Shown: positions 15,707 to 24,156 of the stretch, piece by piece
How the letters are laid out: every line of letters begins with the position of its first letter
Position numbering within the stretch: the first letter of the stretch is position 1
NCBI RefSeq assembly: GCF_900100395.1
Contig: NZ_FNFB01000007.1
Span: 1-64,000, forward strand
Source: Nonomuraea maritima
GTDB lineage: Bacteria; Actinomycetota; Actinomycetes; Streptosporangiales; Streptosporangiaceae
DNA length: 64,000 nt
Direction: 5' to 3'
Translations under genes and position numbers: made by a program
Notes under the pieces: generated by a model
Database searches by the model: none
What the model saw: only the letters and a program-made list of their open reading frames with translations
What the model was told of the DNA's origin: nothing

Positions 15707-16336
15707 CTATGGACGGGTCGCGCGCACGTGGTGCAGCAGGTACGGGAGCCGTCCCTCCGCCTCCACCTGGAATCCGGCGTCAGGGACGAGGGCGCCGAGC
15801 AGGTCGCGGGGATCGCCCCCGACGGCCGGGAACAGCTTGGCCAGGCGGCCGGCGGGCGGGCGGAACTCGACCACGAGCAGCCGCCCGCCCGGCCGCAGTA
15901 CCCGGTACATCTCGGCGAGCGCCTCGGGGCGGGCGTCCGCGGGGATGTGGTGCAGGACGAGGACGGCGGTCACCGCGTCGAACGACCCGTCGGGGAAGGG
16001 CAGGCTCTGGCCGCCGCCGAGGAGGTAGCCGCAGTTGGCGGGGGCGCCCCGGATGGCGTACTGGATCATCGCGGGCGACGGGTCGACGCCCGTCACGCGG
16101 CCGCGGCCGCCCACGACGGGGGACAGGACCCGCGTGAGGTAGCCGGTGCCGCAGCCGACGTCGAGGATCCGGTCACCGGGGCGCGGCCGGACGGCGGTGG
16201 CCAGGCGGGTGTACACGGCGCGGCGCGCGCCGAGGAACCCGGCCGCGGACATCGCCTCGTACATCAGCGGGTGGTCGATCGTGCCGGCGCCGCCGGCGTC
16301 GTGGTGATGGTGGTGCAGCAGCGCTCCGAGCCCCAT
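15707..16336 (-). CDS. Class I SAM-dependent methyltransferase
   Basis: The 209-aa Rossmann methyltransferase has motif I ILDVGCGTGYLTRVL, motif II (GVDPSPAMIQYA), the LPFPDGSFDAVTAVLVLHHI acidic loop and the YRVLRPGGRLLVVEF strand-turn of the Methyltransf_11 group. A natural HHHHHDAGG run near the N-terminus is unusual but uninformative. I use ATG 16336 (GGAGGGG about 8 bases upstream); a start 13 codons earlier at 16375 is possible. The substrate is unknown. A strong hairpin separates it from the glycosyltransferase gene upstream. Confidence 0.82.
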   Translation of the reverse strand: MGLGALLHHHHHDAGGAGTIDHPLMYEAMSAAGFLGARRAVYTRLATAVRPRPGDRILDVGCGTGYLTRVLSPVVGGRGRVTGVDPSPAMIQYAIRGAPANCGYLLGGGQSLPFPDGSFDAVTAVLVLHHIPADARPEALAEMYRVLRPGGRLLVVEFRPPAGRLAKLFPAVGGDPRDLLGALVPDAGFQVEAEGRLPYLLHHVRATRP

Positions 16337-16451
16337 GGCGGGTGGCCCCTCCGTGTCGGCGATCCCCTGAGGCATTCCTACAGCGACCCGACCCCGCCGA
16401 CCGGGACGAAACGCGGAAGAACCCCGCCCCGTTCACCAGGCCGGGCTTTTT

Positions 16452-16486
16452 CCTCTCCCCGGCCCGCTCGGCGGGCCGGGGAGAGG
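16452..16486. terminator. Perfect 16-bp hairpin after the glycosyltransferase gene
   Basis: Arms 16452-16467 and 16471-16486 pair perfectly around a 3-base loop, 6 bases past the glycosyltransferase stop. There is no U-tract on either strand, as is common for actinobacterial intergenic hairpins. It would stop or stabilise the minus-strand transcript. Confidence 0.55.
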
Positions 16487-16491
16487 AAGGG

Positions 16492-17670
16492 TCAGTGGGC
16501 GGCGCCGTAGTCGCGGGCGATGGGGGCGCGGTTGGACAGTGCGGTGAAGAGCCCCTCCCACAGCGGCATGACCGTCTCTGGGGTGTACTCGCGGGCCGTC
16601 TCAGCCGCGGCCGCCCCGAGACGCCTGCGCAGCTCGACGTCGCCGATGAGCCGCGACAGCTCCGCGCCGAACGCCTCGACGTCGCGCGGCGGCACCAGGA
16701 CGCCGTTCCTGCCCTGCGTGATCAGGTCGGCGGGCCCGGTCGGGCAGTCGAAGGCGACGACCGGCAGGGCGTGCCCCATCGCCTCGATCATCGCCATCGG
16801 CAGCCCCTCCATCCGGGAGCTCAGCGCGTAGATCGACGCGTCGGTCAGCTCCTCGTGGATGCGGTCGCTGCGGCCCATGAGCGTGACGCGCCCGTTCATC
16901 TCGGCGGTGTCGATGCGCGCCTGCAGCTTCTCCTGGGACGGTCCGGTGCCGAAGATGCGCACCGTCCACTCCGGGTGCGCCTCCGCGATGGTCGCGAAGG
17001 CGGAGATGAGCATGTCGTACCCCTTCTGGGGCACCAGCCGCCCGGCCGCGACGATGACCGGGTTGCTCTGGTCGGAGTGCTTGCGGTGCTCCATGGCCAC
17101 GGCGTTGGGGATGCGCACGATCGGCGTGTCGTCGTAGATCGCGCGGTACTCGGCCCTGCTGGTCTCCGTCAGCACCGCGATCGCGTCGAAGGCGCCGTAG
17201 TGGCGGCTGATCTGCTCGCGTACGGCCGGGTGGTAGGAGGCCAGGTTCATGTGCTCCTGCGCCACCCGGATGGCCTTGCCGGACCCCCGGCGGGCCGAGA
17301 TGAGGTTGAGCGCCGGGCGGGTGGTGACGAGGATGCCGTCGTCGACCGAGGCGACGTACTCCATCACCGCGGCCTCGACCCGCTCGGTGAAGTAGTGGGC
17401 GGCGAACTCGCCGTACGGGACGATCTTGCCGCGGGCGCGCCGCCACATCCTGCGCGCCAGCGAGTCGGCCGACACGCCCTGGCGCTGGTCGACCAGCGCC
17501 CACACCTTCACCCGCTTGTCGATCTCGAACTGCGGGCTCGTCCGCCGCCGGACGGTGCTGACGATCTCGACGTCGTGGCCCGCCTCGGCCATCGCGTTGG
17601 CCTGGTTGACGACCGTGCGGATCGTGCCGCCCATGCCGTACGCGTGCAGCAACATGTAGCGGATCTTCAT
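16492..17670 (-). CDS. GT4-family glycosyltransferase
   Basis: A 392-aa GT-B fold glycosyltransferase. The N-terminal acceptor domain includes HAYGMGGTIRTVVNQANAMAEAGHDVEIVS. The C-terminal donor domain holds VAAGRLVPQKGYDMLISAFATI and the EGLPMAMIEAMGHALPVVAFD nucleotide-sugar signature (E-x7-E). It probably adds a sugar to a cell-surface glycan or glycolipid. The start is ATG 17670; longer frames upstream overlap the sulfotransferase. Its ATG overlaps the stop of the upstream sulfotransferase (ATGA), so the two are coupled and likely modify the same product. Confidence 0.88.
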   Translation of the reverse strand: MKIRYMLLHAYGMGGTIRTVVNQANAMAEAGHDVEIVSTVRRRTSPQFEIDKRVKVWALVDQRQGVSADSLARRMWRRARGKIVPYGEFAAHYFTERVEAAVMEYVASVDDGILVTTRPALNLISARRGSGKAIRVAQEHMNLASYHPAVREQISRHYGAFDAIAVLTETSRAEYRAIYDDTPIVRIPNAVAMEHRKHSDQSNPVIVAAGRLVPQKGYDMLISAFATIAEAHPEWTVRIFGTGPSQEKLQARIDTAEMNGRVTLMGRSDRIHEELTDASIYALSSRMEGLPMAMIEAMGHALPVVAFDCPTGPADLITQGRNGVLVPPRDVEAFGAELSRLIGDVELRRRLGAAAAETAREYTPETVMPLWEGLFTALSNRAPIARDYGAAH

Positions 17671-18536
17671 GGCAGGTACCCCCACGTCCGGCACATGGGC
17701 TTCAGCACCTCGGGGATCTCGTCGGCGCCTGGCAGGTCGCGGCCGGGCTGGACGGAGCCCGACCGGATCTTGTCCTTCCAGTCGCCGAGCCCCTTCGTGA
17801 CCACGTCGGGCGTGCCGTAGGTCAGCATCGAGGGCGACCACTCGATGCCGAGGAACTCACAGATGCGGCGGGCGATCTTCTCGGGCTCGTCGGTCAGGTC
17901 CTCGTAGCGGACGGTCAGGCCGGGCAGCGCCTTCTTGGCCCGCTCCACCGCCTTCATGTACCGCAGGGCGTCGGCGGCGGCCTCGTCGGGCGTGCGCCTG
18001 TCGGGGCTGGCCTCGTGCCACGACGTCGCGATCGAGGCCGGGTGACGCAGCAGGAAGATGTAGCGCGCGTCGGGCCAGCACGCCGCGATGCGCTCGTAGG
18101 CGAAGGCGTTGGCGGGGGTCTTGTCGACGATGAAGCGCTTGCCGCTGCGTACGAGCTCCCGGTGGAGCACGCGGTCCCACAGCATGTGCTCGAGGTCGGC
18201 GCGGTTGTGGCCGAGCGCGGCCATCGCCTTCTCGGCCAGGCTGGTGCCGAAGTCGACGCTCAGCCGCCGGACGTGCAGCTCGTGCGGGGCGTGCAGGTCG
18301 GGGTGGGCGTTCAGCATCGAGCGCAGCAGCGTCGAGCCCGAGCGTACGGGGGAGATGACGAACACCGGCGCGGTGAGCAGGCGATCGACCTCGGGATCGG
18401 CCGGTGGCCGGAAGGAGGACTCCGGTGGCTTCTTCTTCACCGGGCGCTCCGGGGGCTTCCCCGTTTTCCCTACTCGGACGATTCGGAAACCCGCGTACTT
18501 GGCCAGCGCGCCGCTGACTCTACGCTGCCACATCAT
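17667..18536 (-). CDS. Sulfotransferase (Sulfotransfer_3 type)
   Basis: The 289-aa protein has a PAPS-binding loop VFVISPVRSGSTLLRSML (about 58-75) and a 3'-phosphate site YIFLLRHPASIATSWHE (about 148-164). These are hallmarks of the broad Sulfotransfer_3 group that includes carbohydrate and lipid sulfotransferases. The N-terminal 50 residues are basic and proline-rich. It is coupled by ATGA to the following GT4 gene and diverges from a GT2 gene, so it probably sulfates a surface glycan or glycolipid made by these enzymes. It is only distantly similar to the other sulfotransferase at 10507. Confidence 0.85.
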   Translation of the reverse strand: MMWQRRVSGALAKYAGFRIVRVGKTGKPPERPVKKKPPESSFRPPADPEVDRLLTAPVFVISPVRSGSTLLRSMLNAHPDLHAPHELHVRRLSVDFGTSLAEKAMAALGHNRADLEHMLWDRVLHRELVRSGKRFIVDKTPANAFAYERIAACWPDARYIFLLRHPASIATSWHEASPDRRTPDEAAADALRYMKAVERAKKALPGLTVRYEDLTDEPEKIARRICEFLGIEWSPSMLTYGTPDVVTKGLGDWKDKIRSGSVQPGRDLPGADEIPEVLKPMCRTWGYLP

Positions 18537-18805
18537 GATGGGCGAGAGTACCGGCAGATTCTGGAGATTGACTGAAAACCAGCTACGCGATGTCGAGAGA
18601 GTGTCCAGCGGGCACGCGTATGTGTCCGGTCAAGCCTGTTCCAGGAGGTCGTGGCGAACCGCCGGGGTTCCTGTGTGGTTACTGTGCGGGCTGACCTGTG
18701 TAAACGGCGCCCGGAAGACGCGTGAGCAGGAGATTTCCTTCAGGATTGCGGCGTAAAGTGGGTTTTCGCCGTCCCCGTGTCGATCGTCGAGGAGCGTACG
18801 CACGC

Positions 18806-20482
18806 ATGTCCGCGACACCCCCCGCCCCCAGCCCCCAGCCGACCGACGTGGGCAACGTGGCCCGGGTGCGCGGGAACGACTACCGGGTGCTGCAGCCGCC
18901 GTCGCACGTCACCCCCGAGCTGCGGATCAGCGTGATCATCCCGGCGTACGGCGCCCAGCACAAGCTCGACCTGGTGCTGCAGGCGCTGGCACGGCAGACC
19001 TACCCGGCCGAGCTGACCGAGATCATCGTGGTCGACAACGGCAGCGTGCCGCCGCTGCGGCTGCCCGAGGGCGTGACCGCCCGGCTCGTCGTGTGCGACC
19101 GCCCCGGCCGGGCGAGCGCCCGCAACGCCGGCCTGGCCGAGGCCGGCGGCGACGTCATCTTCTGGCTCGACTCCGACGTGGTGCTCCTGCCCGACGCGCT
19201 CGAGGTCCACATGCGCTGGCACCACACGGCCCCCTACCTCTCCGTCACCAGCTACATCAGGTTCACCTCGGCCGAGATTCCTGCCGAGCTGCCCGACGAC
19301 CTCGAGGCGGCGTTCGAGCCCGCCGAGCCGCACGAGTGGATCGTCCGCCTGGCCGAGCGCACCGACGGCCTCACCGGCTACTCGCCGCGGCCGTTCAGCG
19401 TGCACGTGGGCGGCGCCACCTCCGTCAACGCCCGCCTGGTCGAGGCCGCCGGGCCCATGGACGACGAGCTGATCCTCGGCCAGGACACCGAGATGGGCTA
19501 CCGCGTCGCCCAGGCGGGAGCGGTCTTCATCCCCGAGCCGCGCGCCCGCGCCTACCACCTCGGCCCCACCATGCGGATGCGCGACCAGGACCGCATCAAC
19601 CGGGTCAGCCACGCGTTCGTCGCCGACCGCATCCCCGCCTACCAGTGGTTGCGCGAGCACCCGCACCGGCACTGGAAGATCCCGTACGTGACCGCCGTCG
19701 TCGACGGCACCGCCGGGTACGACGACGTCCGCGCCACCGTGGACGGGCTGCTCGCCGGCACGGTCACCGACCTGTCCGTGGTCGTGGTCGGCCCCTGGGA
19801 CAAGCTCGAGCGCGACCGCCGGTCCCCGCTCAAGGACCCCGACCTCGAGCTCGTCCTGATCCACGGCCACTACGAGTACGAGAGCAGGGTGCACCTCGCC
19901 ACCGCCGAGGACGTGCACCCGTCCGTGCCGTTCGTGCTGCGCGTCCCGCCCGGCTGGGTGCCCGCCGAGGACACCGTGAGCCGCCTCCTCGACGTGGCCC
20001 GCGCCGACGCGGCGGGGCTCGTCGCCGTGCTGCTGGAGGAGACGGCCGAGGGCGTCACGGCGGCCAGGCTCGAACGCGTGTCGGCCTTCGCCCGCGCCCG
20101 CCTCCTCGCCCGCCCGGACGAGCACCTCGACGACGTCGTCGACGAGGTCTCGGCCGTCCGGTGGGTGGTGGGCGAGACGTACGGGTTCGCCGACGAGCCC
20201 GTCACGCTGGTCGGACGGCGGCAGGCGCATCGCGAGCGGGCCGAGGCGAAGGCCGAGGCCGAGCGCCGGGCCGCGGAGGCCGAGCGGCTGCGCGCCCAGG
20301 TCGCCAAGTGGCGGGACGAGGCCTCCCGCTGGCGCAAGAGCACCGTCGAGCTGCGCCGCGAGGTCGGCGCCCTGCGTAAGGAGCTCTACGCGGCCAACCG
20401 CCCCCAACCGGGCGTCCGCGCCAAACTCACCCGCAGAGTGCGCCGAGCCCTCCGCCGCCACCCCCGCGACACCCAGTCCTGA
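18806..20482 (+). CDS. GT2-family glycosyltransferase with C-terminal coiled coil
   Basis: A 558-aa protein. The GT-A domain begins about residue 40 (ISVIIPAYGAQHKLDLVLQAL), with the DxD-type metal site WLDSDVVLL near 133 and a typical acceptor loop VGGATSVNARLVEAAGPMDDELILGQDTEMGYRV. A second half lacks clear motifs. From about residue 465 an Ala/Glu/Arg-rich coiled coil runs to a strongly basic tail, which may bind membranes or partners. ATG 18806 is preceded by GAGGAG at longer than usual distance; an in-frame start further up is possible. It diverges from the sulfotransferase-GT4 operon and probably acts in the same cell-surface pathway. Confidence 0.85.
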   Translation: MSATPPAPSPQPTDVGNVARVRGNDYRVLQPPSHVTPELRISVIIPAYGAQHKLDLVLQALARQTYPAELTEIIVVDNGSVPPLRLPEGVTARLVVCDRPGRASARNAGLAEAGGDVIFWLDSDVVLLPDALEVHMRWHHTAPYLSVTSYIRFTSAEIPAELPDDLEAAFEPAEPHEWIVRLAERTDGLTGYSPRPFSVHVGGATSVNARLVEAAGPMDDELILGQDTEMGYRVAQAGAVFIPEPRARAYHLGPTMRMRDQDRINRVSHAFVADRIPAYQWLREHPHRHWKIPYVTAVVDGTAGYDDVRATVDGLLAGTVTDLSVVVVGPWDKLERDRRSPLKDPDLELVLIHGHYEYESRVHLATAEDVHPSVPFVLRVPPGWVPAEDTVSRLLDVARADAAGLVAVLLEETAEGVTAARLERVSAFARARLLARPDEHLDDVVDEVSAVRWVVGETYGFADEPVTLVGRRQAHRERAEAKAEAERRAAEAERLRAQVAKWRDEASRWRKSTVELRREVGALRKELYAANRPQPGVRAKLTRRVRRALRRHPRDTQS

Positions 20483-20489
20483 CGGGCAC

Positions 20490-21174
20490 TCACCCGGGTA
20501 CGGCGGCCACGGGAAGCCGTACGGCGATCATGGCGATGTCGTCCTTGCGCGCCGTGGGCAGCTGGATGAGCAGCATGTCGCAGAAGCGTGCGCCGTTCCT
20601 CCTGCCACTCCCGCTCGACGTCGGCCACGGTGCCGGCCCACTCGACGATCTCGCCGTCCTCGACGATGGGCACGCCGCGCACGCGTACGTGCCGGTAGGC
20701 GCCGCCGGGCACCCGCACGCGGTAGATCTGTTCCGCCACGCGGCTCTCCCGCTCCACCTCATGGAGCCAGATCTCCGCGGCCGCCTCGCGGTCGTCGGGA
20801 TGGACGGCGTTCAGCCGGCCCCTGCCGCGGAACTCCTCCCACGTCTGCCCGGTGTACCGCTGCCAGTCGGGGCTGGGCTCGACGATCCCGCTGACGGGGG
20901 AGGCCACCCACACAGCCGCTCGTCACGTCCGCTCAGCCGCAGGGGCGTCTCCTCGACGCGTACGGCCTCTCCGGTCGCGTACACCTGGTCGAGCAGCGCG
21001 AAGTAGCGCTCATGGCGGAGGTCGGCGAACACCTCGCGCATCGGCCGCCCGCACCGGCGTTCTCCCACGATCGCCCGGTAGGCGGGGTTGAGGTAGATCA
21101 GTCGGTGATCGCGGCCGCTGGTCACCGAGACGCCCACAGGGACGGCATCGAAGATGTCGAGAGTTGCGCCGGTG
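20490..21174 (-). pseudogene. Decayed PAS-PAS-PP2C (SpoIIE-type) phosphatase gene
   Basis: Three pieces of one protein lie in different minus-strand frames. A first PAS (VGVSVTSGRDHRLIYLNPAYR, about 21137-20925) shifts frame near 20915. The second PAS (PDWQRYTGQTWEEFRG...NAVHPDDREAA) runs to about 20595. There the frame changes again straight into RFCDMLLIQLPTARKDDIAMIAVRL, the C-terminal end of a PP2C/SpoIIE domain. The catalytic core of the phosphatase (about 200 residues) is missing between the last two pieces. No ATG or GTG precedes the first PAS after the upstream gene's stop. Two frameshifts, an internal deletion and a lost start make this a remnant. Confidence 0.8.
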
Positions 21175-21212
21175 TTCCTAAACGACCGATTGGTCCCGTT
21201 CCTTGTCGGGTG

Positions 21213-22046
21213 TCAGGGGATGCGGGCCAGGGCGCCGTAGCTGCCGGAGGCGGTGGGGTCGTCGGCACAGGCGAGGCCGGGGCCGCCGGGACGCCAGCGG
21301 GGCACCCACACGAGGCCGGGTTCCACCAGATCGAGCCCGTCCAGCAGGGCCTCGACCTCGTCGCGGGACCTGATCGCCAGGCGGGGGAGCGTCATGGCGA
21401 GCATGTCGCGGATCGCGGGCAGGAGCTCGTCGGGAACGCCGTCGAACGTGGTCTGCAGCATGCCGAGGAAGCTGCCCGGCGCGGCGGCGTGCCGGAGGCG
21501 CTTGATCACGTAGTGGGCGTACTCGTCCTCGTCCAGGCAGTACGTCGGCAGCAGCAGCACGGCGACCGGCCGGTCCCAGTCGAGGAAGGTCTGGACCACG
21601 TGGTCCTCGAGCAGCTCGTCGATCTCGCGCACATCGCCGTCGACCACCCTGACCAGGTCGGTGAACGGCTCGATCGTGGCCTGCGCCATGGTCACGACCA
21701 TCGGGTTGTTCTCGACGTACACGACGCGCACGCCGGGGGTCGCGGCGGCGCGGCGGGCGACGTCGTGCAGTGACAGCCCGTCCGGCAGCGTGGGGATGCC
21801 GCTCCCCACGATCATGAACTGGTCCACGCTCTCGTCGGCGGCCAGATGGCGGATCACCCGGATGAGGAACTCGAGCACGGAACGGGCCGCGTTCGTGAAG
21901 GCGGGGGACGCCTGGTCGAAGTGGCGTACCGTGTCCCTGTCGACCTGGAAGTTGTTCTTCCCGCCGGACGCCGCGTCGAATATCCGGGTGATTCTGGCTT
22001 GCGTGGTATCGAGCTTGGCCAAGTTTCGGACAGCACGTCGGTGCAT
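21213..22046 (-). CDS. SAM-dependent methyltransferase, DUF574/Methyltransf_19 family
   Basis: The 277-aa protein has the family's N-terminal signature FDAASGGKNNFQVDRDT, followed by a degenerate SAM-binding region (DQFMIVGSGIPTLPDGLSLHDVA) and VRVVYVENNPMVVTMAQA. These proteins are very common in Streptosporangiales and Streptomyces, often near XRE/DUF397 pairs; none is adjacent here. The substrate is unknown. ATG 22046 follows a purine-rich stretch (GGGGAAAGGGGCGAC). It lies upstream of, and in the same direction as, the decayed PAS/PP2C gene. Confidence 0.88.
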   Translation of the reverse strand: MHRRAVRNLAKLDTTQARITRIFDAASGGKNNFQVDRDTVRHFDQASPAFTNAARSVLEFLIRVIRHLAADESVDQFMIVGSGIPTLPDGLSLHDVARRAAATPGVRVVYVENNPMVVTMAQATIEPFTDLVRVVDGDVREIDELLEDHVVQTFLDWDRPVAVLLLPTYCLDEDEYAHYVIKRLRHAAAPGSFLGMLQTTFDGVPDELLPAIRDMLAMTLPRLAIRSRDEVEALLDGLDLVEPGLVWVPRWRPGGPGLACADDPTASGSYGALARIP

Positions 22047-22569
22047 GAGCGTCGCCCCTTTCCCCTCGTCGCCGTCTTCTCCTGGAAATGATCTCTGGGC
22101 CGTACTCGATGACTATGACCATATGTTCCAACAATTCCAGTCAATGACAATACGATAGACCGGTTATTTCAGGAAATGTTTGTTACCCGAATGTCCGCGC
22201 AACCGGTGCCCAGGAGGGCCGCGTACGGCGGAGAATGCTCAGTGACCTGCACGTTCACCTGATGCGTGCGATCCGGAGCGGCGACGGCGCGATCGCCGGC
22301 ACCGCCTCTCCAGCTACTATGGCGGCGACTGGTGCCGATGGGAGCAATGGGACAAGCCACGCAAGATATGTTCCCTGTGTCAAAGAAGCATCATCCTCGA
22401 ATGCCGGAATGGTTGGGACGTAATTCATGATCTCGGCCTGAGGGTGGTCCTGAGGATCATCGGGTGATCAACCGGTATGCCGTACCGGCGATTATGAGTG
22501 CCGTCCCCCGTAACGTCGCCTCCTCGCCCAGGAGGTGCCGAACGTAGCGATCTTCGCTAAGTTGCGCCC
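22047..22569. other. 523-bp intergenic region between divergent genes
   Basis: No convincing gene is seen. The part next to the DUF574 gene (22080-22200) is AT-rich for this genome and probably holds its promoter. An open frame at 22235-22423 lacks a ribosome-binding site and has low-complexity composition. The last 60 bases should carry the promoter of the plus-strand membrane protein at 22570. Confidence 0.5.
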
Positions 22570-22926
22570 ATGACAACGGAACGGACAGGCGCCGATCCGG
22601 CGCGGCCCCACGTGGCGCGCCGGATCGGCTGGGGAGCGGCGGCCGTGTTCCTGGCGGCGTTCGCGGTCTTCGAGAGCGCCAAGTACGGACTGCCGACCAC
22701 GGCCGCCGCGCTGGCCTTCTTCGCGCTGCCCGACCTGGCGCGACTCGCCGGGATCCGTCCGCCGGGCGTGCTCCACCAGGCCGTGCACCGCGCGTGGATC
22801 CCCCTCACGGTGCTCGTCGTCTACAGCTTCGGGCCGCTCGTGTGGCCGCCGCTGTTCACCGCCGGCCTCGGCTGGCTCACCCGCATCGCCGTCGAACGGA
22901 CCGCAGGACGCGGGCCCGCTTCCTGA
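22570..22926 (+). CDS. Small integral membrane protein (118 aa)
   Basis: The protein has a short charged N-terminus and about four hydrophobic segments (GWGAAAVFLAAFAVFESA, TTAAALAFFALPDLARLA, WIPLTVLVVYSFGPLVWPPLF, then GLGWLTRIAV). The size and arrangement, including ALPDLARLAG in the middle, recall the DUF4260-type small membrane proteins, but I am not sure of the family. ATG 22570 is used. It converges on the minus-strand membrane protein at 22975. Confidence 0.65.
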   Translation: MTTERTGADPARPHVARRIGWGAAAVFLAAFAVFESAKYGLPTTAAALAFFALPDLARLAGIRPPGVLHQAVHRAWIPLTVLVVYSFGPLVWPPLFTAGLGWLTRIAVERTAGRGPAS

Positions 22927-22974
22927 CCCGGCGGCCCGTCGGCCCGCCTGCCGAGGGGCCGCCGCGGACGCTGG

Positions 22975-23658
22975 TCAGGCCACGGCGGCGGGGATCGTCC
23001 TCCGGCGCCGCATGAGCATCATGCCGCCCACCGCCATGGCCGACAGCGCGATCCCGGCGGCGGCGGGGAACAGGAAGTCGAACCGGTCGGTGAACAGGAT
23101 GGTCCCGTCGACCAGGCCGTGCCCGATGCCGCCGAGGACGGCGAGCACCGCGACCAGCGGGCTGCCCAGGGCGCGGCTCCGGCCTCCGACGACGGCGAGG
23201 GCGATGACGCCGAGGCAGAACGCGGGAATCGTGACCGTCTCCATGTCGACCTGCACGTCGCTGATCGGCGTGGCCCGGCCTGCGGCTATCGCGTCGGCCT
23301 CGACAGCCGACACGAGGCGCACCAGCCAGTCGACGGCCGCGAGCGACGCGGTGATCGCGGCGATGACGGTGACGGCGTGCAGGCGCGGGACGCCGGCGAA
23401 AGCGCGACCGCGGGCCAGCGCCACGAGCGAGGCGGCGATGAGCGTCATGCCGGCGAGCAGCACGGCCTGGGAGGGGTACCAGGCGGGATCCTCGTACATC
23501 AGCCGCAGGTGCTCCTTGAGACCCACCCCTACGGGGTCCTCGCTGGGATGCATCGGACCGCCGGCGAGGAACAACGCTCCTCCCGCCAGCAGTCCCCAGC
23601 CGACCGGTCGGCTGCGGGCGATCAGGGTCGGCTCGTGCGTGTTCGACCACGGGGACAT
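22975..23658 (-). CDS. Hypothetical integral membrane protein (227 aa)
   Basis: About six transmembrane helices are evident (for example VGWGLLAGGALFLAGG, AVLLAGMTLIAASLVALA, AVTVIAAITASLAAVDWLV, IPAFCLGVIALAVVGG, ALSAMAVGGMMLM), separated by a loop GGPMHPSEDPVGVGLKEHL. The His-containing GGPMHP loop is common to a group of uncharacterised actinobacterial membrane proteins. Its ATG faces the receiver protein at 23797 across 138 bp, so it diverges from the two-component operon and might be a target of it; that is inference only. Confidence 0.72.
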   Translation of the reverse strand: MSPWSNTHEPTLIARSRPVGWGLLAGGALFLAGGPMHPSEDPVGVGLKEHLRLMYEDPAWYPSQAVLLAGMTLIAASLVALARGRAFAGVPRLHAVTVIAAITASLAAVDWLVRLVSAVEADAIAAGRATPISDVQVDMETVTIPAFCLGVIALAVVGGRSRALGSPLVAVLAVLGGIGHGLVDGTILFTDRFDFLFPAAAGIALSAMAVGGMMLMRRRRTIPAAVA

Positions 23659-23796
23659 GGCGCGTTCCTTTCCGGAAGCATCGGTCTTCTCGCCACGGTA
23701 GGAAGGCCTGAGCAGGCATTCATCAGGGCCGTCCCTCGAAGGGTTCGAGGGTTGGCCCTCATGTACGGATCACGAACGCCGTGGCAGCATCAACGG

Positions 23797-24156
23797 ATGG
23801 CGCCAACCGCGGTCGTCGTGGACGACCACGCCGACTTCCGCGCCCAAGCGGTGCAACTGCTGCGGGCGGCGGGTTACGAAGTCGTGGGGTGCTGCCCCGA
23901 CGGCAACTCCGCGATCGCCGCGATCGAGGCGACGCGGCCGGACCTCGTCCTGCTGGACGTGCAACTTCCTGACATCGACGGGTTCCGCGTGCTGGCGCAC
24001 GTGGAGGAACTCGACGCCGACCCGGCGATCGTGCTGACCTCCACCAGGGAGGAGGCCGACTACGGCACTCGCGTGGCCCGCAGCGGCGCGGCGGGTTTCA
24101 TCACGAAGGCGGAGCTGTCGGTGCAGTCGCTGAGCCGGGTGGTGACGCGGCGATGA
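23797..24156 (+). CDS. Stand-alone response-regulator receiver domain
   Basis: The 119-aa protein is only a CheY-like receiver: acidic pair VVVDDHADF, phospho-acceptor Asp54 in LVLLDVQLPDIDGF, switch Thr in IVLTSTREEA and conserved Lys in GFITKAEL. There is no output domain. Its stop overlaps the ATG of the histidine kinase (ATGA), so the two are coupled. It probably acts as a phosphate sink or connector for that kinase beside the full-length regulator further downstream. The start ATG 23797 is chosen over an in-frame ATG at 23761 because it begins at the fold. Confidence 0.85.
   Translation: MAPTAVVVDDHADFRAQAVQLLRAAGYEVVGCCPDGNSAIAAIEATRPDLVLLDVQLPDIDGFRVLAHVEELDADPAIVLTSTREEADYGTRVARSGAAGFITKAELSVQSLSRVVTRR

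Noticed and set aside
18740-20461. 573-codon minus-strand frame over the GT2 gene
   Set aside because: Composition typical of antisense frames; the plus strand has clear glycosyltransferase motifs.
22235-22423. 62-codon frame in the 523-bp gap
   Set aside because: No ribosome-binding site, low-complexity product, no neighbour context.
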